Shown: positions 36,539 through 45,056, counted from the stretch's first letter. The stretch: DNA of 64,000 nucleotides from Clostridioides difficile CD160 (GCF_000449425.2 NZ_AVHW01000046.1:1-64000); one strand, 5' to 3'. Numbers and translations are program-made. Notes: a model not told the origin generated them from the sequence alone.

Positions 36539-37714
36539 ATGAGAGAAGTAGTAATTGCCAGTGCAGCTAGAACAGCAGTAGGAAGTTTCGGAGGAGCATT
36601 TAAATCAGTTTCAGCAGTAGATTTAGGAATAACAGCGGCTAAAGAAGCTATAAAAAGAGCTAATATAACTCCAGATATGATAGATGAATCACTTTTAGGA
36701 GGAGTACTTACAGCAGGTCTTGGACAAAATATAGCAAGACAAATAGCATTAGGTGCAGGAATACCAGTAGAAAAACCAGCTATGACTATAAATATAGTTT
36801 GTGGTTCTGGATTAAGATCTGTTTCAATGGCATCTCAACTTATAGCATTAGGTGATGCTGATATAATGCTAGTTGGTGGAGCTGAAAACATGAGTATGTC
36901 TCCTTATTTAGTACCAAGTGCTAGATACGGTGCAAGAATGGGTGATGCTGCTTTTGTTGATTCAATGATAAAAGATGGATTATCAGACATATTCAATAAC
37001 TACCACATGGGTATTACTGCTGAAAATATAGCAGAGCAATGGAATATAACTAGAGAAGAACAAGATGAACTAGCTCTTGCAAGCCAAAATAAAGCTGAAA
37101 AAGCTCAAGTTGAAGGAAAATTTGACGAAGAAATAGTTCCAGTTGTTATAAAAGGTAGAAAAGGTGACACTATAGTAGATAAAGATGAATATATAAAAGC
37201 TGGTACTACAATAGAAAAACTTGCTAAATTAAGACCAGCATTTAAGAAAGATGGAACAGTTACTGCTGGTAACGCATCAGGAATCAATGATGGTGCTGCT
37301 ATGTTAGTAGTAATGGCTAAGGAAAAAGCTGAAGAATTAGGAATAGAGCCTCTTGCTACTATAGTTTCTTATGGAACAGCTGGTGTTGACCCTAAGATAA
37401 TGGGATATGGACCAGTTCCAGCAACTAAAAAAGCTTTAGAAGCTGCTAATATGACTATAGAGGACATAGATTTAGTTGAAGCTAATGAGGCATTTGCTGC
37501 TCAATCTATAGCTGTAGTAAAAGATTTAAATATAGATATGGCTAAAGTTAATGTTAATGGTGGAGCAATAGCTATAGGACATCCAATAGGTTGTTCAGGA
37601 GCAAGAATACTTACTACACTTCTATATGAAATGAAGAGAAGAGATGCTAAAACTGGTTTAGCTACACTTTGTATAGGTGGTGGAATGGGAACTACTCTAA
37701 TAGTTAAAAGATAG
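36539..37714 (+). CDS. thlA1: Acetyl-CoA acetyltransferase (thiolase)
   Basis: Condenses two acetyl-CoA to acetoacetyl-CoA, the entry step of the butyrate pathway. The 391-residue thiolase has the nucleophilic Cys in [10 protein letters not shown], the NEAFAAQ loop, the His of [11 protein letters not shown] and the second Cys in CIGGGMG. Two ATGs lie six bases apart; the second (36539) is preferred because GGGGG ends eight bases before it and only two before the first. Last gene of the operon, followed by a strong terminator. Confidence 0.95.
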   Translation: MREVVIASAARTAVGSFGGAFKSVSAVDLGITAAKEAIKRANITPDMIDESLLGGVLTAGLGQNIARQIALGAGIPVEKPAMTINIVCGSGLRSVSMASQLIALGDADIMLVGGAENMSMSPYLVPSARYGARMGDAAFVDSMIKDGLSDIFNNYHMGITAENIAEQWNITREEQDELALASQNKAEKAQVEGKFDEEIVPVVIKGRKGDTIVDKDEYIKAGTTIEKLAKLRPAFKKDGTVTAGNASGINDGAAMLVVMAKEKAEELGIEPLATIVSYGTAGVDPKIMGYGPVPATKKALEAANMTIEDIDLVEANEAFAAQSIAVVKDLNIDMAKVNVNGGAIAIGHPIGCSGARILTTLLYEMKRRDAKTGLATLCIGGGMGTTLIVKR

Positions 37715-37761
37715 TTCTAGATTATAATTTAAAAAAATTAAATATTCAACTATGAATGTAA

Positions 37762-37799
37762 CCTGTAAGAGTAACTATTTGTTATTCTTACAGGTTTTT
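37762..37799 (+). terminator. Terminator of the butyryl-CoA operon
   Basis: CCTGTAAGAGTAAC pairs with GTTATTCTTACAGG (one G-U pair) around TATTT, followed by five to six T. Confidence 0.93.
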
Positions 37800-37891
37800 A
37801 TAGTTAAAAATAATTATTATCTATTAAACAAAAATAGTGTAAAATATATAATATCATGATTTTGAAGATATAAAAGAAAGTAGGTAAAGGC

Positions 37892-38794
37892 TTGTTTAAA
37901 AAAGAAAATCAAAGATATAATATAATATCATATACAAATGAGGAAGAAATGACTTTAAAAGAAGTTTTATTGGACAAACTAAATTTTTCGGTTAGGTCAT
38001 TATCAAAAATGAAGAGAGAAAAGAGTGTTTTAGTAAATGGGGTATATAAAAAGCCAAGTATAAAAGTATATTGTGGTGATTTAATAGAGGTAAAAATAGA
38101 AGAAGAAAAAGCTAGATTTGAACCTCAAGATTTAAATTTACAAATAATATATGATGATTTTGATATAATCATGGTAAATAAACCTCCATTTATGGTAGTT
38201 CATCCAACCAAAAGTCACTATGATAAAACAATAGCAAATGGTATTAGTTACTATATAGATAGTAAGAAAGAAAATGTAAAAATACGATTTGTAAACAGGT
38301 TGGATATGAATACCTCAGGACTCGTTATAGTAGCGAAAAATGCTTATGCACATCATACTTTGTCTATAGCAATGAGTGAAAATAAAGTTAAAAAAACGTA
38401 TATAACAGTAGTTGATGGAATTATAGAAGAAGATGAGGGAACTATAAATGAGCCAATCTATAGACAGACAGAGGATTCAATAAAGAGAGTAATAGATGAA
38501 AGAGGACAGGCATCTGTTACTCATTATAAAGTGATAGAAAGATTAAAAAATGCAACCGTACTAGAAGTAAGTTTAGAGACTGGCAGAACACATCAAATAA
38601 GGGTGCACATGGCTCATATAGGGCATGGAATAATAGGTGATGAGTTATATGGTTGTGTAGATGAAAAACTTATAGATAGGCAAGCACTTCATGCGTATGA
38701 GTTGGAGTTTGAGCAACCAAGAACAAAAGAAAAATTGAAATTTAAAGTAGATATACCAAAGGATATGAAAGAGTTAATATCGAAATTAAGATAA
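37892..38794 (+). CDS. RluA/RluD-family pseudouridine synthase
   Basis: Isomerises uridines in rRNA or tRNA. The 300-residue protein has an N-terminal S4-like RNA-binding domain (about residues 20-70) and the catalytic Asp in NRLDMNTSGLVIV. ETGRTHQIRVHMAHIGH is the second family motif. The TTG start at 37892 keeps the conserved N-terminal strand; the ATG at 37949 has GAGGAAG only two bases away and would cut it. Target site not predictable. It reads into the next gene with 13 bases between. Confidence 0.85.
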   Translation: MFKKENQRYNIISYTNEEEMTLKEVLLDKLNFSVRSLSKMKREKSVLVNGVYKKPSIKVYCGDLIEVKIEEEKARFEPQDLNLQIIYDDFDIIMVNKPPFMVVHPTKSHYDKTIANGISYYIDSKKENVKIRFVNRLDMNTSGLVIVAKNAYAHHTLSIAMSENKVKKTYITVVDGIIEEDEGTINEPIYRQTEDSIKRVIDERGQASVTHYKVIERLKNATVLEVSLETGRTHQIRVHMAHIGHGIIGDELYGCVDEKLIDRQALHAYELEFEQPRTKEKLKFKVDIPKDMKELISKLR

Positions 38795-38807
38795 TGGGGT
38801 GATATAT

Positions 38808-39812
38808 ATGATAATACATAAATTTATAATACACGTTTTGGACAAAAATAGTGATGTTCCAATATTAAATGACTTTGAAGGTAAAGTTAACCAAGAAGTG
38901 GATGGCTTTTTTCAAAAATCTATAAAAAGAATTGCAAAGGATGAGGATTTAAGAAAAGGTATTTTTAAAGATTATAATGATAATCTAATTAAGAACTGTT
39001 GTGAACAAATAATATATGATGAAAGTTCTTTTTTAAAAAACTCTAAAGAGATTGCATCTTACCTGTTTGATGTTATGAAAATTAATGCTGCACTAGAATC
39101 TTGTGATTTAGCAATCTGTTTATATACTATTAAGGATGAAAAGAGTGTAGCTATATTAAAATTAGACTATAAAAAGTTATATACTCATTCAATTGAATTT
39201 GTAGATGATAAATTTAATATTCAAATGGTTTCAAATGAAATTGGTATTCCAGAGACTCTAAGACAAAAGCAAGGAGCGTTGATTAGTCTAAGTGGAATAA
39301 ATGATGAGTTTCATCTAAGACTTTTAGATAAAGATGCAGAAAAAGAAGGTTCAGAATCAAAATTTGTGACAGAATTTTTAAATGCTAAAAAAATCGATGA
39401 TGATAAGTATAAGACAAAAGTATTTAAAAACACAGCTGAAAATTGGATAACAAATGCTCTTAGTAATGATATAAAACAGGCAGAAGATGTAAGAAGTATA
39501 TTAAATTATACATTAAAAGAAAAACATGAGGTTGATATAAATGACTTTGTTGATAATTCAATTAAGGATGATGAGTTAAAGGATAGTTTCAAAGAACATA
39601 TGGAGGAAAAAGGTCTTGATGAAGGTTTTAGTATAGATAAAAAATGGGTTGAGAAAAAGCTTAAAAAAAGAAGTATAAAAACAGATAATGGATTTGATAT
39701 AAAAGGAAACTTAACTGATTTTGAAGACCCAATGAAATATACTGTAAAACAAAATCAAGATGGAACCATAGATATAGTAATAAAGAATGTAACATTTTAT
39801 GAAGAAAAGTAA
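38808..39812 (+). CDS. Nucleoid-associated protein, NdpA/YejK family
   Basis: A 334-residue protein of the 37-kDa nucleoid-associated family. Blocks typical of it are KFIIHVLDKN at the N-terminus, IAKDEDLRKGIF, ICLYTIKDEKSVAILKLDYK and the C-terminal ITYNL-like segment. Relatives bind DNA, but their role is not settled. The ATG at 38808 follows GGGGTGAT; a GTG three codons earlier overlaps that site. Probably in one transcript with the pseudouridine synthase. Confidence 0.75.
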   Translation: MIIHKFIIHVLDKNSDVPILNDFEGKVNQEVDGFFQKSIKRIAKDEDLRKGIFKDYNDNLIKNCCEQIIYDESSFLKNSKEIASYLFDVMKINAALESCDLAICLYTIKDEKSVAILKLDYKKLYTHSIEFVDDKFNIQMVSNEIGIPETLRQKQGALISLSGINDEFHLRLLDKDAEKEGSESKFVTEFLNAKKIDDDKYKTKVFKNTAENWITNALSNDIKQAEDVRSILNYTLKEKHEVDINDFVDNSIKDDELKDSFKEHMEEKGLDEGFSIDKKWVEKKLKKRSIKTDNGFDIKGNLTDFEDPMKYTVKQNQDGTIDIVIKNVTFYEEK

Positions 39813-39875
39813 CTTTAATTTGAGTAATTTATATATGAAAATTGAATATTTTCTATAATTGTAAATAAACGTAAT

Positions 39876-39929
39876 ATAGTCTGTGTAAACTTCGATATAA
39901 ATTATTATATAGAAGTTTACACAGACTAT
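39876..39929. terminator. Bidirectional terminator between convergent genes
   Basis: ATAGTCTGTGTAAACTTC pairs with GAAGTTTACACAGACTAT, an 18-bp stem. It is T-rich on one side and A-rich on the other, and serves the nucleoid-protein gene and acpP. Confidence 0.85.
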
Positions 39930-39952
39930 TTATATTTGTAGACAAAACAATA

Positions 39953-40180
39953 CTATTTGTTTTCTTCGATATATTTACATATATCACCAATACATTTAAA
40001 ATTCTCAGCTTCTTCGTCTGGTATTTCTATTCCAAATTCGTCTTCAAGGGCCATTATAATTTCAACAGCATCTAGTGAATCAGCTTCTAAGTCATCCATT
40101 AAAGATGCTTCCATAGTTATCTCATCTAAATTGTCTACCCCTAATTGTTCTGCTATTATTTCTTTTATTTTTTCAAACAT
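39953..40180 (-). CDS. acpP: Acyl carrier protein
   Basis: A 75-residue acidic four-helix carrier that holds growing acyl chains on a 4'-phosphopantetheine arm. The attachment Ser is in [13 protein letters not shown] behind AGGAGGC. It stands alone, away from fab genes. From general knowledge C. difficile also has an acpP inside its fab operon, so this may be a second, dedicated or constitutive ACP. Confidence 0.92.
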   Translation of the reverse strand: MFEKIKEIIAEQLGVDNLDEITMEASLMDDLEADSLDAVEIIMALEDEFGIEIPDEEAENFKCIGDICKYIEENK

Positions 40181-40351
40181 TTTAAGCCTCCTAAAGCAGT
40201 TTTAATTAATTTTAATGTTAGTTTAATATAATATCGAGAATTTTTCAATACGGAATCCATAAAAAATAATAAAATTTTATAAAGGTAGTAATAAAGTCTT
40301 ATTTGGTGAATAAACTTTATTGATAACAAATATAACTTAGGAGGAAATGCT

Positions 40352-40777
40352 ATGAAATATGTAGGACTATTACTAGCATCAGTAGGAATGTTTTTACTTG
40401 TAGCAGTAAATTTTTATTATAATTCAATAACTTTAGATATGCAACGTATAGAGGATTATGTAATGGAGACAAATTTAATACTTGAAGATGTGGCTGAAAA
40501 AGATAGTTATGTATCTAATGAAAAAGAAGATTACATATCAAGATTAATGCATGTAAAGAAAGGGATAGAAAACTCAAAAACATCATTCTTGATAGAAAGA
40601 TATAAAGAATACAAAGTAAAATCAATAGAGAGTTTAATTTATACTATATCAGAAGAGAAAAAAGATTATCTAGATGAAGTTGATAGATACAATAAACTTG
40701 GTGAAAAAGAAATAAATAAACTAATCAATAAAAATTTTTTAGAAGTAACTTATCTGTCTATTACTACATATATTTAA
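40352..40777 (+). CDS. Small membrane-anchored protein of unknown function
   Basis: A 141-residue protein with one N-terminal hydrophobic span (about residues 4-24) and a charged, helical, Lys/Glu-rich remainder that could form a coiled coil. I do not recognise the family. ATG behind TAGGAGG. It lies just upstream of three small cysteine-rich membrane proteins and 47 bases before the first of them, so it may share their transcript. Confidence 0.6.
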   Translation: MKYVGLLLASVGMFLLVAVNFYYNSITLDMQRIEDYVMETNLILEDVAEKDSYVSNEKEDYISRLMHVKKGIENSKTSFLIERYKEYKVKSIESLIYTISEEKKDYLDEVDRYNKLGEKEINKLINKNFLEVTYLSITTYI

Positions 40778-40824
40778 TTAAAGAGACAGAACTTAGTCTC
40801 TTAATGATTCAAGGAGGATTAGTT

Positions 40825-41031
40825 ATGACAAAATTAGAAGACAATATGGAACGTTTCTTTGGAGGATGCGAAGGATTTTTTGGTAATAAAATGTTGATAA
40901 TAATAGTTATAGTATTCTTATTATTATGTACAGACATTTTAGAAGACTTATTATGCGATGACAATATATGGATATGGGTTATACTAATAGTATTGTTGTT
41001 ATTTAACTTCGATGATGGTTGTTGTTGCTAA
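40825..41031 (+). CDS. Small double-span Cys-rich protein, paralogue 1
   Basis: A 68-residue protein: a short head with MERFFGGCEGFFG, a first hydrophobic span, an acidic turn (DILEDLLCDDN), a Trp-containing second span and the C-terminal tail DDGCCC. It shares design and the R-F-F-G motif with the next two genes. The ATG at 40825 is set by AAGGAGGAT. Function unknown; location near cdeC and spoVB genes suggests a spore-envelope role, which is inference. Confidence 0.7.
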   Translation: MTKLEDNMERFFGGCEGFFGNKMLIIIVIVFLLLCTDILEDLLCDDNIWIWVILIVLLLFNFDDGCCC

Positions 41032-41051
41032 AAAATATTGATTATTAAATA

Positions 41052-41094
41052 GGCAAAGCCAGTAACTTATACAAGTTATGGTTTTGCCTTTTTT
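41052..41094 (+). terminator. Terminator after paralogue 1
   Basis: GGCAAAGCCAGTAACTT pairs with AAGTTATGGTTTTGCC (one bulge), followed by six T. Confidence 0.85.
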
Positions 41095-41254
41095 AGTTTA
41101 GATTACAAATTTAATACTTCATTATAAATAAAATACTCTGTAAAGTGCTTGTTTACCATACTTATAGTCTGTATGAATGTACAAACTTTACTTTTTTAGG
41201 ATAAGAAAAAATTAAAAAATAATAAAAATACATTAGCAAAATGGAAACCAAATG

Positions 41255-41263
41255 CATAGTATA
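41255..41263 (+). promoter_or_regulatory. Possible SigK/SigE-type -10 element
   Basis: CATAGTATA fits the CATANNNTA -10 used by mother-cell sporulation sigma factors. It lies 57 bases before the start of paralogue 2. The same CATAGTAT occurs upstream of cdeC at 45049. No clear AC -35 is seen at the expected distance. Confidence 0.3.
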
Positions 41264-41311
41264 TGTTAGGAGCGAAAAGCTCAACAAAATATCAACAGGA
41301 GGTAACGTGGA

Positions 41312-41491
41312 ATGTTAGATAGATTCTTTGGAGAAGAAGGATGTTTTGGTGGAGGAGGATGGTGGATAATAGTACTATTCTTCCTATTTTTAGCTTTTGG
41401 AGATAGCTGGGCAGAATTTGACATAATGTCATGGATACCATTCCTAATAGTTTTATTAATACTTTGCTGCTGTGGTGGATGCTTAGAGTAA
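41312..41491 (+). CDS. Small double-span Cys-rich protein, paralogue 2
   Basis: A 59-residue protein starting MLDRFFGEEGCFGGGG, followed by a Trp-Trp-led hydrophobic span, a polar turn with Asp-Ser-Trp-Ala-Glu-Phe-Asp, a second span (WIPFLIVLLI) and the tail CCCGGCLE. Its first 29 residues are identical to those of the next gene. ATG behind AGGAGGT with eight bases spacing. No homologue with known function comes to mind. Confidence 0.75.
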   Translation: MLDRFFGEEGCFGGGGWWIIVLFFLFLAFGDSWAEFDIMSWIPFLIVLLILCCCGGCLE

Positions 41492-41525
41492 AGATAGTAG
41501 TTACTAAAAAAAGGAGGGCTTTGTT

Positions 41526-41726
41526 ATGTTAGATAGATTTTTTGGAGAAGAAGGATGTTTTGGTGGAGGAGGATGGTGGATAATAGTACTATTCTTCCTA
41601 TTCTTAGCTTTTGAAGATTGTTGGAGAGATATAGACATAATGTCATGGATACCATTCTTAATACTATTATTAATAACTTGTTCATGTGGTGGATTCTTTG
41701 AAGGTGATGGAGGCTGCGGTTGCTAG
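41526..41726 (+). CDS. Small double-span Cys-rich protein, paralogue 3
   Basis: A 66-residue copy of the preceding gene: same head MLDRFFGEEGCFGGGG and first span, a changed turn (EDCWRDID), a second span and a longer tail with CSCGG and GGCGC. ATG behind AGGAGGG. The tandem arrangement 34 bases after paralogue 2 shows recent duplication. Terminator immediately follows. Confidence 0.75.
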   Translation: MLDRFFGEEGCFGGGGWWIIVLFFLFLAFEDCWRDIDIMSWIPFLILLLITCSCGGFFEGDGGCGC

Positions 41727-41748
41727 GATTAAACCGTTGCAATGTAAA

Positions 41749-41778
41749 AATGCTGGTATTTTATACCAGCATTTTTTT
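41749..41778 (+). terminator. Terminator after paralogue 3
   Basis: AATGCTGGTAT pairs with ATACCAGCATT around TTT, followed by a run of T. Confidence 0.93.
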
Positions 41779-41977
41779 ATTTTGTTTTTTAATATGATTT
41801 AAATTAATAATGAATATTATTAAATTTGTTGAATATAGGGTATAATATAAAATATAATGTATTTAAATGTACTTGCTTTTATGGTAAAATAAAAACTTAT
41901 ATAAATATAGTTAAAATAGGGACCTTCACAAATTGGGTTCAGTTTTAGATAAATTTAGTAAAATAAGGAGGATGAAG

Positions 41978-42994
41978 ATGAAAGGTAATATAACGATAAA
42001 AGATGTTGCTAAACAAGCAGGCGTGTCAATATCTACAGTATCTAGAGTTATAAATGATTCAAAACCTGTGACTGATGAAGTCAAACAAAAAGTTTTAGAA
42101 GTTATAAAAGAAACAGGATATATACCAAATCCGCTTGCAAGAAGTTTAGTAACTAAGAAGAGTCAATTAATAGGGGTAATAGTTCCAGAAGTTTCAGATT
42201 CTTTTGTTAATGAGATATTAAATGGGATAGAGGAAGTTGCTAAAATGTATGACTATGATATTCTTTTAGCTAATACATACTCTGATAAAGAACAAGAACT
42301 TAAGAGTATAAATCTATTGAGAGCAAAACAAGTGGAAGGTATAGTTATGATTTCATGGGTAGTTGAACAAGAACACATCAACTATATACAAAATTGTGGT
42401 ATACCAGCAACATATATAAGTAAAACTGCTAGAAATTATGATATATATACAGTAAGTACTAGTAATAAAGAGGCTACTTTTGATATGACAGAACATCTTA
42501 TAAAGAAAGGTCATGAAAAGATAGCTTTTATAATGACAAGTAAAGATGATACTGTTTTAGAGATGGAGAGACTTTCAGGTTATGAGAAAGCACTTTCAAA
42601 TAACAACATAGAATTAAACCAGAGTTTAATTAAATATGGTGGAACTGATTATGAAAGTGGATACAATAGTATGAAAGAATTATTAGATGATGGAATAATA
42701 CCTCATGCAGCTTTTGTAACAGGTGATGAGGCCGCTATAGGTGCTATAAACGCCATCTGTGATGCTGGATATAAGGTTCCAGAAGATATATCAGTTGCAG
42801 GATTTAATGATGTTAAGATAGCTAAAATGTATAGACCTAAACTTACTACAGTATATCAACCTTTATATGATATGGGAGCAGTAGCAATAAGAATGGTTAT
42901 AAAATTAATAAACAAAGAAATAATTGAAAATAAGAAAATAGAATTACCTTACAGAATTGTTGATAGAGAAAGTGTTATAGAAAGAAAAAAATAA
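41978..42994 (+). CDS. ccpA: LacI/GalR-family regulator, CcpA-like
   Basis: A 338-residue DNA-binding repressor with an N-terminal helix-turn-helix (TIKDVAKQAGVSISTVSRVIN), the LacI hinge helix (NPLARSLVTKKS) and a periplasmic-binding-type core with KQVEGIVMIS and GDEAAIGAI. The core resembles CcpA, the global carbon catabolite regulator, more than sugar-specific LacI proteins, and it has no sugar operon beside it. The frame is open to 41933, but AAGGAGG ends six bases before the ATG at 41978. I recall this locus as ccpA in C. difficile; this needs an HPr-interface comparison. Confidence 0.7.
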   Translation: MKGNITIKDVAKQAGVSISTVSRVINDSKPVTDEVKQKVLEVIKETGYIPNPLARSLVTKKSQLIGVIVPEVSDSFVNEILNGIEEVAKMYDYDILLANTYSDKEQELKSINLLRAKQVEGIVMISWVVEQEHINYIQNCGIPATYISKTARNYDIYTVSTSNKEATFDMTEHLIKKGHEKIAFIMTSKDDTVLEMERLSGYEKALSNNNIELNQSLIKYGGTDYESGYNSMKELLDDGIIPHAAFVTGDEAAIGAINAICDAGYKVPEDISVAGFNDVKIAKMYRPKLTTVYQPLYDMGAVAIRMVIKLINKEIIENKKIELPYRIVDRESVIERKK

Positions 42995-43007
42995 AACCAT
43001 TAAAATC

Positions 43008-43043
43008 AATCAGGTAGTGCTTTAAGCACTACCTGATTTTTTA
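43008..43043 (+). terminator. Terminator after CcpA-like gene
   Basis: A perfect 13-bp stem, AATCAGGTAGTGC with GCACTACCTGATT, around TTTAA and followed by T. Confidence 0.93.
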
Positions 43044-43119
43044 TGTCAATAATATCAAATTTAAGAATACTTCAGTTGAAAAAATAATTGTCATGAATAT
43101 CTAAATAATTTATTTTTAT

Positions 43120-43518
43120 TTATTCATGAGGATTGGACTTCTTAGTTTTTTTAAATAAACCTTTAGATTTTTTTTGTTGACCATTTGGTGTATTTTTTGG
43201 TGCAGGGGAACTTGGTTTACCTTTAGTAGGTTTAGTTTTCTTACTTTTAACTGCTTTAGTATCTCTTTGAGTTTCTGCATCTGAGATTTTTTCCATTATA
43301 TTATCTAATTTTTTGCGTTGATTTTCATCTAAAAATGCTTTGAATTTTGATACTACTTCATCTCTTCCATCCAAGTTTTTACCTATTTTTATAAGTTCCT
43401 CCATAAGTTCATTTTCTGATTTTCCTTTGTAATTATCAGCAATCTTTTCTATCTTATCCTTATCAATATTTTTTTGTTTAGCCATTTTTTCTAATGACTC
43501 TGTATCTAATTTTTTCAT
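43120..43518 (-). CDS. Basic protein of unknown function with Lys/Pro-rich tail
   Basis: A 132-residue protein. The first about 85 residues are helical and charged (MKKLDTESLEKMAKQ start; repeated ENELMEEL and QRKKLDNIMEK segments). The last about 45 residues are low-complexity and strongly basic (Lys, Thr, Pro, Ser), ending KKTKKSNPHE. The frame continues upstream but the only ribosome-binding site, AAAGGGG, precedes the ATG at 43518. Family not recognised. It faces away from an acidic protein gene across about 210 bases. Confidence 0.6.
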   Translation of the reverse strand: MKKLDTESLEKMAKQKNIDKDKIEKIADNYKGKSENELMEELIKIGKNLDGRDEVVSKFKAFLDENQRKKLDNIMEKISDAETQRDTKAVKSKKTKPTKGKPSSPAPKNTPNGQQKKSKGLFKKTKKSNPHE

Positions 43519-43729
43519 AAAAAAACCCCTTTCTATAAATATATATTGAATTATATTCATACTATTTATATATAGAAATAATATTGAAGTGGTGAATTGT
43601 GAGTGATATATAATATAAATAAAAATTCTTATAGATAATATATATGCACTGAGCTTTAAAAATGGAACATTAAAATATGAAAAACATACTTTAATATAGG
43701 GCAATTATATAATATAAGGGGGAATTGTC

Positions 43730-44638
43730 TTGAATAATTTACTATTTTTGATTGGAGTGATTGCATTGAGTAATGGTAATATCTCTATATTTGATGATAA
43801 AAATAAATCAAAAGGAAATAATAGAGTTAGAAAAAACAAAAAAAATGCAAATGATAAACTTTCACAGTCTACACATGGAAATTTAAGATTTGATGCAAAT
43901 GATATAAAAAGAGGCTTAAGGCTTATGGATTTAAGTGAAGAAGATTTAGAAATGGGAATGGAAATAATAACAAGAACTAAAAAATACATGTCAAGAGATG
44001 AAAGGAAAATACTAATAAAAATAGAGAGTGTTTTAGACTTGGTTAGAGGTATAAAAAAATTAAATAATATAGATGTAGTAGATTCGGAAGATGAAACAGA
44101 CTTTTTCAGAAAAATGGATAGTGACGATAAAAAGAATATGATGATAAAAGAAATTATAGATGTATTCCCAGAAAAAAGAAAAAATTCGGTTGAGAAAGCT
44201 ATAGGAATGAAAAAGAAAATAGATTTATTTGCAGAATTGTTTTTGCCAGATGACTTTGGAGAAGGTGGATTCAGTCTAAGTTCTTTGGCAAATATAAATA
44301 ATCTTGGTAGCATGAATAATCTTAAATTATTGGGAAGTCTTTTAAGAGGTGATGATAGTAATGATGATGATGATGATGATAATAATGAAGAATTAGATTA
44401 TGAAGAAGAATTGGATGATGAAGATGAAGAATTAGATTATGAAGAAGAGTTAACAGATGAGAATGAAATATATAATGATGAAGAAGAATCAATGGAAGAA
44501 GAGGAAATATACTATGAAAATGTCGAAAACGATGAAGATATAGTTTATGATGAAGAATTATACAATGTAAATGAGCAAAAATCTGAACATAATTATAATG
44601 AAAAAAATACTAAAAATAGAGCTAAGAGAAAGAGATAA
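43730..44638 (+). CDS. Protein of unknown function with long acidic C-terminal tail
   Basis: A 302-residue protein with a short hydrophobic N-terminus (about residues 3-16), a basic stretch (residues 24-43, Lys/Arg/Asn-rich), a helical middle (55-175) and an extreme Asp/Glu tail at 208-278 with two copies of ELDYEEEL. It ends in a basic patch (KNRAKRKR). The start is TTG behind AAGGGGGAA. I do not recognise it. It lies between the basic protein gene and cdeC, so a spore-coat role is possible but unproven. Confidence 0.6.
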   Translation: MNNLLFLIGVIALSNGNISIFDDKNKSKGNNRVRKNKKNANDKLSQSTHGNLRFDANDIKRGLRLMDLSEEDLEMGMEIITRTKKYMSRDERKILIKIESVLDLVRGIKKLNNIDVVDSEDETDFFRKMDSDDKKNMMIKEIIDVFPEKRKNSVEKAIGMKKKIDLFAELFLPDDFGEGGFSLSSLANINNLGSMNNLKLLGSLLRGDDSNDDDDDDNNEELDYEEELDDEDEELDYEEELTDENEIYNDEEESMEEEEIYYENVENDEDIVYDEELYNVNEQKSEHNYNEKNTKNRAKRKR

Positions 44639-44716
44639 TTTAACTAACTACATAAAGAGAAAAGGAAGAAAAAGTAATACTAGAATAAGTTTATCTTAAT
44701 TACTATATAAAACCAC

Positions 44717-44745
44717 TTTAAAAAATTCGAAATTTATTATATAAT
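44717..44745 (+). promoter_or_regulatory. Promoter of the structured RNA
   Basis: TTTAAA (44717-44722), 17 bases, TATAAT (44740-44745). The expected start site near 44752 coincides with the base of the RNA's closing stem. Confidence 0.6.
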
Positions 44746-44751
44746 AATAGT

Positions 44752-44930
44752 ATGAAATCCTGAAACATACGATAAGGCTTTTTTAAATTCAACCTACAAA
44801 TGAAATACGGGAGACCGTGTCTAGTAAATTATAACATGCCTGTTTAGTTTGGACGTTAAAGGTTACTGGCAAGTCACCCACCTGGGAGTGCCTAGGGTGT
44901 GAATTTACTTAGCCACCGGTGTTTCGGGAC
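44752..44930 (+). ncRNA. Free-standing structured RNA, 6S-like
   Basis: About 180 bases, far more GC-rich than the flanks, between a sigma-A promoter and its own terminator, and with no reading frame. The ends pair: TCCTGAAACA (44758-67) with TGTTTCGGGA (44920-29), GGCT (44776) with AGCC (44911), TAAATTCA (44784-91) with TGAATTTA (44900-07) and CCTA (44793) with TAGG (44893). Inside lie a tetraloop hairpin ACGG-GAGA-CCGT (44807-18) and a GGCA/TGCC arm. Length, closing stem, inner bubble and independent transcription fit 6S RNA, which binds sigma-A RNA polymerase; I cannot confirm the family by eye. A leader of cdeC is less likely because of the terminator. Confidence 0.6.
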
Positions 44931-44969
44931 AAAAAAAGTGCTACTATTTCAAATAGTAGTACTTTTTTT
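44931..44969 (+). terminator. Terminator of the structured RNA
   Basis: GTGCTACTATTT pairs with AAATAGTAGTAC, preceded by seven A and followed by seven T. Confidence 0.88.
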
Positions 44970-45029
44970 ATTAAAATGCATTTTTCTACTAAATATATCT
45001 AATTATTGATAAATTTAAAAAGCGAAGTA

Positions 45030-45056
45030 ACAATTAAGTTTATAAGAGCATAGTAT
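45030..45056 (+). promoter_or_regulatory. Putative SigK promoter of cdeC
   Basis: AC (45030-45031), 17 bases, CATAGTAT (45049-45056) agrees with the C. difficile SigK pattern AC-N16/17-CATANNNTA except for its last base, and lies about 60 bases before the cdeC start. Late mother-cell expression is expected for an exosporium protein. Confidence 0.5.

Noticed and set aside
37892-37951. ATG at 37949 as the start of the pseudouridine synthase
   Set aside because: Its GAGGAAG is only two bases away, and the conserved N-terminal strand of the family would be lost; the TTG at 37892 is favoured.
39957-40205. Plus-strand 82-codon Ser-rich frame
   Set aside because: It is antisense to acpP, which has the phosphopantetheine motif and a strong ribosome-binding site.
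44752-44930. Cobalamin, c-di-GMP or T-box riboswitch controlling cdeC
   Set aside because: The conserved cores of these classes are not present as I know them, and a strong terminator plus a separate SigK-like promoter lie between the RNA and cdeC.
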